30,458 bases of DNA from CAWKEY01 sp963848675 (lineage in GTDB: Bacteria; Pseudomonadota; Gammaproteobacteria; Methylococcales; Methylomonadaceae). A model generated the notes under the pieces. The model did not search any database and was not told where the DNA came from. It saw only the letters and a program-made list of their open reading frames with translations. Of this stretch, positions 23,477-30,458 are shown one piece after another (position 1 is the first letter of the stretch; each line of letters begins with the position of its first letter). The DNA lies in assembly GCA_963848675.1 (NCBI GenBank), contig CAWKEY010000051.1:1-30458 (forward strand), read 5' to 3'. The position numbers and the translations under genes were made by a program.

Positions 23477-23509
23477 AAATTTAACACTTGCACTTTTAGC
23501 CTTGCGTGA

Positions 23510-24191
23510 TTAACCGACAATGACGCCATCTTCCATATGCAGAACCTTGCCCATTCTTGCCGCCAGCTCATGGTCATGCGTCACTACCAGAAAACTGACG
23601 TTAAGCTCCTGATTTAATTCCAGCATCAACTGATACACCTGATCAGCGGTTTTGCTATCCAGATTGCCGGTGGGCTCATCGGCAAGCACACACTTTGGGC
23701 CTATTGATCAGCGCCCTGGCCACAGCGGCACGCTGCCGTTCCCCCCCGGATAATTCACCCGGCTTATGCTCAACACGATGACCGAGGCCCACCCGCTCCA
23801 ATAGTTCAACAGCACGGCTTCGCACCTGTTTTAACGGCAGATCAGCGATCAGCAAGGGCATAGCCACATTTTCCAGCAGGGTGAATTCGCCCAATAAATG
23901 ATGCGACTGATAGATAAATCCTAAGGATGCGTTCCTTAACTTGGCCAATTTTGCTGCGCTGACTTTATTCAGATTAACGTCATCAAGCACCACCTCACCG
24001 CCGCTGGGCTTATCCAGCCCACCCAGCAGATGCAGCAAGGTACTCTTGCCGGAACCAGATGCCCCCATGATGGCAACACGCTCACCGACGCCAATATCTA
24101 TATTGACACCCTTTAAAACCTCTACATCCAGCACGCCTTGCGTATAGCGTTTGGTTAGTTGCCGGCATTGCAAAATAGTCGTCTTATTCAT
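23510..24191 (-). pseudogene. lolD: Lipoprotein-releasing ABC transporter ATPase, one frameshift as written
   Basis: LolD powers release of outer-membrane lipoproteins from the inner membrane. It reads MNKTTILQCRQLTKRYTQG, Walker A GASGSGKST, the LolD-type Q-loop FIYQSHHLLGEFTLLENVAM and signature LSGGERQRAAVARAL. It then breaks frame at about 23693 after NRPK. One base along, the sequence is CVLADEPTGNLDSKTADQVY (Walker B), then FLVVTHDHELAARM and MEDGVIVG to a stop at 23510. Without the extra base the product would be 227 aa, normal length. Because the family is essential and everything else is conserved, an indel error is likely. The start overlaps the end of lolC by eight bases. Confidence 0.85.
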
Positions 24192-25431
24192 ATCTCAGAA
24201 CTTCCGCTGGATTTACTTTTGACGCCTGCCAGGCAGGATAAATCGTGGCACACAAGGACAGGAAAAAGGCCATGCCCGCGATGACGTACACATCCGTCCA
24301 AACCAGTTTCGACGGCAATTCGCTGATGTAATACACATCGGCCGCCAAAAACTGCACGCCAAGAAAGCTTTCAATCGCCGGCACTATGGTTTCCACATTT
24401 AAGGCCAGCACTATACCGCCTACGGTGCCCAAGAGTGTGCCGACAAAGCCGATAATGGTGCCCAGCACGATAAAAATACCCATCACCGAGGCCGAAGTCA
24501 GCCCTTGAGTTTTCAAAATGGCGATATCGCCGCGTTTATCGGTCACCACCATCACCAGGGTCGAAACAATATTGAAAGCCGCCACAGCCACGATTAGCAG
24601 CAGAATGATAAACATCACCCGCTTTTCCGTCTGAATAGCCCGGAAGAAATTATTATGCGCCAGCGTCCAGTCGCTGACCCGGTAGTCTTCCGAGAAAGCA
24701 TTTGCCAGTGAGCGGGTTATTTGCGGCGCATTAAACAGATCGTCCAATTTAACCCGCAAGCCTGAAACCGCGTCACCCAAACGGAACAATTTGGCCGCAT
24801 CACCGATATGGATAATCGCCATATTGCGATCATATTCATACATGCCGACCTGAAAAATACCGGTCACGGTAAAACGCCGCATTTTCGGCAAAATACCAGC
24901 CGGTGTGGAATTAATTTGCGGACTGATCACAGTAACTTGATCGCCGGTCGCAACACCCAAGTAATTGGCCAGCTCAGCACCCAACACGATACCGAATTCA
25001 CCAGCAGCCAGCTGTGCCAGCTGACCGGATACCATTTTATGCGCCACGTCCGACACGCGCGATTCATATTCGGGCAAAATCCCGTTCAATAAAGTACCGC
25101 TTACCCTCCGGCCGGAATTGATCATCACCTGGCCGTCGATAAAAGGCGCTGCGCCTTCTATATGCGGATAATCTTTTATTTTCTGCTCCAGTTCCTGCCA
25201 GTTATCCAGTTGGCCATACTTTCCGGTCATGGTGGCATGGGCAGTCATGCCCAGTATGCGTTCGCGTAATTCGGCTTCAAAGCCATTCATGACCGACAAC
25301 ACCGTAATCAGCGCGGTCACACCCAAAGCTATTCCCAGCACCGAAGTTAGGGTGATAAAAGAAATGAACTGGGTACGCCGTTTGGCTCGTGTATAACGCA
25401 AGCCGATATAAAAAATGAGGGGTTTGAACAT
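24184..25431 (-). CDS. lolC: Lipoprotein-releasing system permease
   Basis: The 415-aa inner-membrane permease works with LolD. The N-terminus LIFYIGLRYTRAKRRTQFIS and FITLTSVLGIALGVTALITV are the LolC/E signature. A large periplasmic domain follows (about 50-270). Three membrane helices lie near 275-400 (IILLLIVAVAAFNIVSTLVM), with the coupling-helix region KRGDIAILKTQGLT. It ends NPAEVLRYE. Only one permease is seen next to lolD, so either a second (lolE) lies elsewhere or this bacterium uses a single-permease LolF-type system. Frame intact. It overlaps lolD and lies 21 bases downstream of fur. Confidence 0.93.
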   Translation of the reverse strand: MFKPLIFYIGLRYTRAKRRTQFISFITLTSVLGIALGVTALITVLSVMNGFEAELRERILGMTAHATMTGKYGQLDNWQELEQKIKDYPHIEGAAPFIDGQVMINSGRRVSGTLLNGILPEYESRVSDVAHKMVSGQLAQLAAGEFGIVLGAELANYLGVATGDQVTVISPQINSTPAGILPKMRRFTVTGIFQVGMYEYDRNMAIIHIGDAAKLFRLGDAVSGLRVKLDDLFNAPQITRSLANAFSEDYRVSDWTLAHNNFFRAIQTEKRVMFIILLLIVAVAAFNIVSTLVMVVTDKRGDIAILKTQGLTSASVMGIFIVLGTIIGFVGTLLGTVGGIVLALNVETIVPAIESFLGVQFLAADVYYISELPSKLVWTDVYVIAGMAFFLSLCATIYPAWQASKVNPAEVLRYE

Positions 25432-25452
25432 GAGGTTTATGTTAGAAAAAAA

Positions 25453-25872
25453 TCAGGGTTTTCTGCACGCAGTGCAATAGCCGTAAAGATAAAGACTGTG
25501 ATCGGTTAATTCATAACCCAGCCTTAGCGCAATTTGTTTTTGCCGGGCTTCAATCAGTTCATCGGTAAATTCATCGACTTTGCCACACTTCATACACAGT
25601 ATGTGATCGTGATGATCACCTTTGGCCAGTTCAAATACTGAGTTGCCGCCTTCAAAATGGTGCCGTGTCACCAGTCCTGCGGCTTCAAACTGGGTTAACA
25701 CGCGATAGACCGTAGCCAGCCCGATGTCCTCGTCTTCACTGAGCAGGATTTTATAAACCTTCTCTGCGGTTAAATGATGCTCATCAATTTGTTTTTCTAA
25801 AATTTCAAGAATCTTGAGTCTCGGCAAGGTCACCTTCAGACCTGCATTTTTTAAATCCTGGGTTTCCAACAT
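25453..25872 (-). CDS. fur: Ferric uptake regulator
   Basis: Fur represses iron-uptake genes when bound to ferrous iron. The 139-aa protein has the winged-helix N-terminus (LKNAGLKVTLPRLKILEILE, IGLATVYRVLTQFEAAGLV). It has metal ligands around HHFEGGNSVFEL and GDHHDHILCMKC (C93, C96), and a C-terminal CTAC pair (C133, C136). GGAG lies five bases before ATG 25872. The gene is divergent from bamE, the classic arrangement in gammaproteobacteria. I did not find a clear Fur box in the 150 bases between the two starts. Confidence 0.96.
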   Translation of the reverse strand: MLETQDLKNAGLKVTLPRLKILEILEKQIDEHHLTAEKVYKILLSEDEDIGLATVYRVLTQFEAAGLVTRHHFEGGNSVFELAKGDHHDHILCMKCGKVDEFTDELIEARQKQIALRLGYELTDHSLYLYGYCTACRKP

Positions 25873-26022
25873 ACATCTCCGGTTAAGCCGATGGATAGGC
25901 TATTTGTACATGAGGCACCACATTGTAGCCTTTTTTTAGCCGTAAGCGCATGACAGTTTATAGGATAATCGTTTAACATCCTGTATGATTTTGCTTTTCA
26001 GATTATTTTTTTGCCGCCTCAC

Positions 26023-26535
26023 ATGAGAAAGCCGCTTTTTCCGCTGTCCCTGCTCGCAAGCCTAATACTTGTCTCCTGCACCACCATCTTAAACAATTTG
26101 CCCGGTGTTTATACCCTGGATATCCAACAAGGCAACATGGTTGATCAGGCCATGATTGACCAGCTGAGGCCCAACATGAACAAACGCCAGGTACTCTATA
26201 TCATGGGCTCACCCATGCTGGCGGATCCTTTTCACCAAAACCGGTGGGATTACATCTATTCATTTCAGCCCGGCAGAGAACCCAGGCTGCAAAAAAGAAT
26301 TACATTATTGTTTGCAAATGATCATATCGTCGGCATACAAGGTGATTTCAAACCCAGCACACTGCCGGTGGCGAAGGTATCCGAAGAAACAACGGTAGAC
26401 TTGCCAACGCGGGATATTGAAAAAACCTTATGGGAAAAAATCACCGGCGCTATCGGCCATGAGGACATTGATGATGCCAATGATACCGGCCGCACAAGTC
26501 CAAGCTCACCGGGCGGCACCGATCAACCACTTTAA
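26023..26535 (+). CDS. bamE: Outer membrane assembly lipoprotein BamE
   Basis: BamE is a lipoprotein of the BAM complex that inserts outer-membrane proteins. From ATG 26023 (170 aa) the signal is MRKPLFPLSLLASLILVSC, with the lipobox ending at Cys19; the in-frame TTG at 26011 is less likely. The BamE fold follows: PGVYTLDIQQGNMVDQAMID, LRPNMNKRQVLYIMGSPMLA and NRWDYIYSFQPGR. The tail after about residue 115 is longer than in E. coli and rich in Asp, Ser and Pro. Divergent from fur, as usual. No good terminator follows. Confidence 0.93.
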   Translation: MRKPLFPLSLLASLILVSCTTILNNLPGVYTLDIQQGNMVDQAMIDQLRPNMNKRQVLYIMGSPMLADPFHQNRWDYIYSFQPGREPRLQKRITLLFANDHIVGIQGDFKPSTLPVAKVSEETTVDLPTRDIEKTLWEKITGAIGHEDIDDANDTGRTSPSSPGGTDQPL

Positions 26536-26754
26536 CAACATGAGCCGCGGCTTTTTTCATTCCATGCATCAAGACCCGGCCCTTTACTTGACTCGTTCGC
26601 GCCCCTGCCGGAAGGCGAACGGGCTTTTAACTTAATGCCCGAAGCGCCTCGACAGTAATCTTCACGCACCGCTGAAATGTTCTCTATTGGCCAACCAGCC
26701 TGCTCGACGCTCTCCACATCACAATTTAATCAGTGCGCTTCTAAGACACAACCC

Positions 26755-27039
26755 TCATGCCTTTGCCGCTCGCTGCCTTCTGGCATCCTTGGGATCATGC
26801 AGCAAAGGCCGGTAAATTTCCACCCTGTCGCCCTGCTTTAACACCTGATCCAGGGCGCAGATTTTGGCAAAAATGCCTACCTTGGATGCGTTCAGATCAA
26901 TTTCCGGAAAACGGGCCAACATACCGGAACTCTTTATCGCCTGCTCTACCGTTGCCGTCTCGGGGATTTTGAGAGCAACAAGCACTTGCTGTTCGGGCTT
27001 GGCGTAAACCACTTCGACCTCTACCAGCAGTTCAGCCAT
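26755..27039 (-). CDS. rnfH: RnfH family protein
   Basis: Product of 94 aa with the ubiquitin-like beta-grasp pattern of the RnfH/UPF0125 family: LLVEVEVVYAKPEQQVLVAL, EQAIKSSGMLARFPEIDL, KVGIFAKI and GDRVEIYRPLLHDPKDARRQ, the last being the family's C-terminal signature. Its function is not firmly known. ATG 27039 overlaps the end of ratA by eight bases, the common ratA-rnfH pair. The 219 bases downstream, up to bamE, hold no supportable gene. Confidence 0.92.
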   Translation of the reverse strand: MAELLVEVEVVYAKPEQQVLVALKIPETATVEQAIKSSGMLARFPEIDLNASKVGIFAKICALDQVLKQGDRVEIYRPLLHDPKDARRQRAAKA

Positions 27040-27463
27040 AAATCTGTTTGGCCCGCGCGGTAAAAGAACTTACCATGGTATTGCAGATCTGGCTGAATAC
27101 CGCGCCGAAGGCCAGGCTGGCCAGCTTGCCGGTCATCTCAAATTCCAGATTCAGCGAAATCTTGCTGGCATCCTCGCGTAGCGGCATAAAATCCCATACG
27201 CCTTCAAGATACGAAAAAGGGCCTTCCAATAGAGAAACCGTAAGTCTGCCGCCCCGGTCGATGCGGTTTCTGGTAGAAAATGATTTTTTGAAGCCGCCTT
27301 TGGAAATCAGCAACTCCGCTTCAACAATATCATCTTCACGCTTAATAATTCGACTACCGCTGCACCAAGGCAAGAATTGCGGATAGGCCTCAATATCGTT
27401 AACCAGATCAAACATCTGCTGTGCAGAAAACTTGACCAGTGCGCTTTTCTGAATGACGGTCAT
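27032..27463 (-). CDS. ratA: RatA/START-like family protein
   Basis: From ATG 27463 the product is 143 aa, MTVIQKSALVKFSAQQMFDL onwards, the usual start. A longer reading from 27541 adds an unrelated stretch that overlaps the symporter's C-terminus. The polyketide-cyclase/START fold is seen in VNDIEAYPQFLPWCSGSRII, SKGGFKKSFSTRNR, GPFSYLEGVWDFMPL and AFGAVFSQICNTMVSSFTAR. In E. coli RatA is reported to block 70S ribosome formation. In many bacteria it is simply a conserved neighbour of smpB and related to coenzyme-Q-binding proteins. Here it lies right behind the symporter. Confidence 0.9.
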   Translation of the reverse strand: MTVIQKSALVKFSAQQMFDLVNDIEAYPQFLPWCSGSRIIKREDDIVEAELLISKGGFKKSFSTRNRIDRGGRLTVSLLEGPFSYLEGVWDFMPLREDASKISLNLEFEMTGKLASLAFGAVFSQICNTMVSSFTARAKQIYG

Positions 27464-27465
27464 GA

Positions 27466-28830
27466 CTAAAGCACTCCAACCACATGCAGAAACACCAGAA
27501 ACACCGCTGCCGGAGCTACATAACAGATCAAAAACTTCCATAGCTGATAATACTGGGCAGTAGGCATGTTCAGCTCCTGCTCACTGTGCTGCCGTTTCAT
27601 GATCCAGCCGGCAAACACGGCAATCGCAAAACCGCCGACAGGCAGCATCAGATTGGCCGTTAAATAATCCAGCAATTCAAAAAAGGTGCGATCAAATAAC
27701 TTGACATCGGACCACACATTAAACGAAAACACCGTCCCCAATCCCAATAACCAGGCGACCAATCCCGATGCGATACACGCTTTTTCGCGGGCATAGCCTT
27801 GCTGTCCACCAGCCAGGCGACTGCTGGTTCAATCAACGCGATGGAGGAGGTCAACGCGGCAATCGTCAGCACCAGAAAGAACAAAATCCCGAACAGCCAG
27901 CCGCCGGTCATCGTGCCGAAAGCGATCGGCAATGTCTTGAAAATCAGGCCGGGGCCTGAATCCGGATGCAATCCGTGGGTAAAAACGATCGGAAAGATAA
28001 TCAGCCCGGCCAGCAACGCGACGATGGTGTCGATAGCGGCGATAATCACTGACGTTTTCGCGATTGAAACGTCGGCCGATAAATAAGAGCCATATACCAT
28101 GACCGCGCCCATGCCCAGGCTCAGGGTAAAAAACGCCTGTCCCATCGCAGTCAGCACCGAGTCGCTGGTCAGTTTGCTAAAATCGGGATTAAATAAAAAA
28201 TGCAGTCCCTGGAAAGTAACCGTCGGTGGTCATCGCATAGCCCAACAATAAGATCATGCAGTCCGAATAAGCCCGGCATCAAAGACGAACCGCATACTCC
28301 AGTCCATTACTGACGCCACGCACCACAATCAGCATGGTTGCCGCCATGAATAACGAATGCCAGAAAATCAACTGCACCGGACTGGCGACAAAATCATTAA
28401 AAATCCCTTTTATTGCAGTTCCATCGGCATCAAAAAAACTGCCCGCAAACGCTTTAACGATATAAGCCGAAGCCCAGCCCGCAATAACGCTGTAATAGGA
28501 CAGGATCAAGACACCTGCGGTAACGCCCATCCAGCCCAAATAATGCCAGTTGCTATCTGCGCCGGCTTCTTCAGTCAACAGTTCCATGGTCTCGATGGGG
28601 TTCCGTTGGCTGCGTCTGCCAGCATGGTTTCGGCTATCATGATAGGGATACCAATCAAGGCAAGACGCACAGCGAGATAAACAATAACAAATGCCCCGCC
28701 GCCATTTTCTCCGGTAATGTAGGGAAACTTCCAGATATTTCCCAAACCGACCGCGGAACCGGTGGCTGCCAGAATAAATGCGAAACGTGATGACCATGCA
28801 CCGTGAACTGATTTTTGTTGTACCCGTCAT
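27466..28830 (-). pseudogene. NSS-family sodium-dependent transporter, multiple frameshifts
   Basis: The SNF/NSS family imports amino acids or amines with sodium. Starting from ATG 28830, the true frame is entered after a break near 28800. It reads FAFILAATGSAVGLGNIWKF, PYITGENGGGAF, NPIETMELLTEEAG and WMGVTAGVLILSYYSVIAGW. Further parts are LTAMGQAFFTLSLGMGAVMV, YGSYLSADVSIAKTSVIIAA and LLDYLTANLMLPVGGFAIAV. Breaks are visible near 28800, near 28600, three between about 28205 and 28285, and near 27790, each equivalent to a single base. All membrane segments can be found by changing frame. So either the gene decayed recently or the sequence has indel errors. It lies between ratA and smpB. Confidence 0.85.
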
Positions 28831-28935
28831 TTGTGTACCCGCCGTCTCTTAATAAAACACACTTATTATGAGTAATATCGAGTAAAATAACAAAATTATT
28901 CCTTTACGTCAGTTTAAAAATCACCAGCGCACGCT

Positions 28936-29421
28936 ATGGCCGATAAAAAGTCCAAAAAAAGTAAAAATTCGCCAAAACACTACGATTGCCGTCAATCGCC
29001 AGGCCAAGCATGACTATTTTATTGAGGAGCGATTTGAGGCGGGATTGTTCTGGAAGGCTGGGAAGTTAAAAGCCTCCGGGAAGGCCGAGTTCAGCTCAAA
29101 GAAAGTTATGTCGTTTTAAAACGCGGCGAAGCCTGGCTATTCGGCGCTCATATTTCCCCGCTGCTGTCGGCATCCACACATGTTAACCCGGACACCATTC
29201 GCTCCAGAAAACTTTTGCTGAACCGGCATGAACTGAATAAACTCATCGGTTCGGTCGAACGCAAAGGTTATACCCTGATTCCGCTGTCCCTGTACTGGAA
29301 AAACGGACGCGCCAAACTGGAAATCGGCTTGGCCAAAGGCAAACAATTGCACGACAAACGCGCCACCGCCAAAGACCGCGATTGGCAACGTGAAAAAGCC
29401 CGCATCATGAAACATGCCTAG
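28936..29421 (+). pseudogene. smpB: SsrA-binding protein, two compensating frameshifts as written
   Basis: SmpB brings tmRNA to stalled ribosomes. From ATG 28936 it reads MADKKSKKSKNSP. It slips one base in the A-run near 28974-28977 to NTTIAVNRQAKHDYFIEERF, slips back near 29040 to GIVLEGWEVKSLREGRVQLK and then runs to KARIMKHA. The segments SASTHVNPDTIRSRKLLLNR and GKQLHDKRATAKDRDWQREK are standard SmpB. Without the two indels the length would be about 160 aa, normal. As written the first frame hits a TGA near 29011. The protein is nearly universal, so sequence errors are a strong possibility. No ssrA gene follows within the window. Confidence 0.87.
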
Positions 29422-29470
29422 GGTGAACGGCTCATTTTGGGGACACTGGTATCAACTATGTTGAAATGCA

Positions 29471-30375
29471 TTAAAGCCCTCCGCCAAAGCGATACTGCCA
29501 GGCGATCCCGGCCATGTCGAAGTCACTGCCGGTGCGGCCGGTGGCGTCGGTGCTATAGTAGAGCTTGACCGAGTTGTACCGGTTTACAGGAAGCGCGAGC
29601 GTGGCACCCAAACGCGAGTTCTCCAGCAGGTTGTTATCTTTGATGCCATCCACGGTGGTCCCCCCGCCGGTGTAGAAAGTGCCATCCACCGCCACCCAGA
29701 TGCCGTATCCGATGCTGTAAATGAGGTGTCCCTGTACCGAATAAACGGGCTCCTGCTCACGGACATTTCCGCCGAAAAAATCGCCATTGTCAGTGTAGAA
29801 GCGGACACCACCGGCAAACTCCAGCGTCACCGATCCCAGCCGCTTGGAAATTCCGATCTCCGGTTTGATCGACCAGCGGTTGGCTGCCGATATTGAGGAG
29901 CTTCTCTGCGTCATACTGGCCTCCGGGCGCGGTCGCCTCGACGCTAACACCGGCAATGGTGTCCTGCTGGTAACTGGAAAAGTCCTGGATGGAAAACGCC
30001 GGTGCACCGTAGAAGTTGAATGAAAAATGCACCCGGGGATCGGCAAAGCCGGCTATTTCCCGATCGCGGAATTGGCCCATTGCCGTGGCGCTTCCCGAGG
30101 CCCAGGCATAGGGCAGCACCACGTCGAACTTGGCGGATTGCGGCACCGTTAGTGAACGGGCATAGGCAAGCACCGTGGAATAACCAACCTCGACCTGCGC
30201 GTCCGCAATTGGTGAGAGGCAGGGTCGGTGGCCGCGCGCCGCCGCCGGTGTAGCCGTAGCCCGCTATCAGAAAATTCAGCCCGACGGGCGCATTGGAATA
30301 GGCGCGAGGTTCGAGATCCTGTGCTTTCGCGAAAAAGGACGTTACTGCTAGCACTGCGGCAAGGAAGCGAATCAT
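29471..30375 (-). pseudogene. Outer-membrane transporter-like protein (phenol MetA-degradation type), frameshifted
   Basis: From ATG 30375 a signal peptide is seen (MIRFLAAVLAVTSFFAKA, then QDLEP); ATG 30408 is an alternative. It continues YSNAPVGLNFLIAGYGYTGG and slips frame between about 30215 and 30245. Then come DAQVEVGYSTVLAYARSLT, AKFDVVLPYAWASG and AFSIQDFSSYQQDTIAGVSV. It slips again near 29885 to NRWSIKPEIGISKRLGSVTL and ends MAGIAWQYRFGGGL. The alternating beta-strand pattern and final aromatic/Gly strand suggest a small barrel of the Phenol_MetA_deg (PF13557) group, recalled rather than searched. The region is clearly GC-richer than its neighbours, which hints at transfer. Confidence 0.68.
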
Positions 30376-30458
30376 GCGTAAATCTTTGTGCGAATAAACC
30401 TTAGTCATTGAAATAGGGAGGCAGATAATTTGGAACGCTCATGAACATATTCATCGGA

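Noticed and set aside
26543..26556. AGCCGCGGCT followed by T-run after bamE as a terminator
   Set aside because: The palindrome has almost no loop, so the hairpin would be too weak to call.
26532..26717. 61-codon minus-strand frame between bamE and rnfH
   Set aside because: No ribosome binding site, overlaps the end of bamE, and no recognisable domain.
29422..29470. tmRNA (ssrA) expected next to smpB
   Set aside because: No tmRNA-like 5' or 3' ends are present; the next gene starts almost at once on the other strand.

Overview
The window looks like part of a gammaproteobacterial chromosome. The evidence is the block asd-fimV, the fur/bamE divergent pair, ratA-rnfH opposite smpB, comEC next to DUF2062 and lolCD, and DUF1415 and DUF2288 proteins. 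The protein sequences resemble those of methanotrophs (Methylococcales), but that is inference from family resemblance, not a search result. GC content is moderate, with a more GC-rich patch at 29.5-30.4 kb.

The left third (1-11.4 kb) is a pile of nested mobile DNA. In order it holds: the start of a tyrosine recombinase; an IS5-family element with perfect 18-bp ends; a BLUF photoreceptor gene split by a Tn5-like IS4-family element, whose 9-bp target duplication is still visible; and a multi-gene transposon (3775-11060). That transposon has TGTTACGTC ends and 24-bp end repeats. Its genes are a cysteine-rich DUF6431-like protein, a DD35E integrase-type transposase, an ExeA/TniB-like AAA+ ATPase and a 66-aa protein. 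The ATPase gene is interrupted by a second element (6098-10067) with CCCA-type inverted ends and a TTAG duplication. This inner element carries an uncharacterised 531-aa protein whose ribosome binding site lies in a long-range inverted repeat, and it appears to have received an IS1634-family copy in turn. The outer transposon abuts an IS66 remnant on its right but the BLUF gene on its left, so its flanks have been rearranged.

The middle (11.4-20.3 kb) holds a REC-HPt-like protein, fimV, asd, a deletion scar fusing the first codons of leuC to the last part of leuD, adk, a CBS-domain protein, DUF1415, a TPR protein, DUF2288, and an SmbP-like periplasmic metal-binding protein with an in-frame stop before its last repeat.

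The right third (20.3-30.5 kb) is housekeeping: comEC, DUF2062, lolD-lolC, fur, bamE, rnfH, ratA, an NSS-family sodium symporter, smpB and an outer-membrane 'MetA-pathway' type protein. lolD, the symporter, smpB and the outer-membrane protein all carry single-base frameshifts, densest at 27.8-30.3 kb. Since smpB and lolD are normally conserved, this is either indel error in the sequence or real recent decay; the window alone cannot settle it.

The best candidates for something undescribed are the four-gene transposon with its end repeats and the inner element carrying the 531-aa protein.
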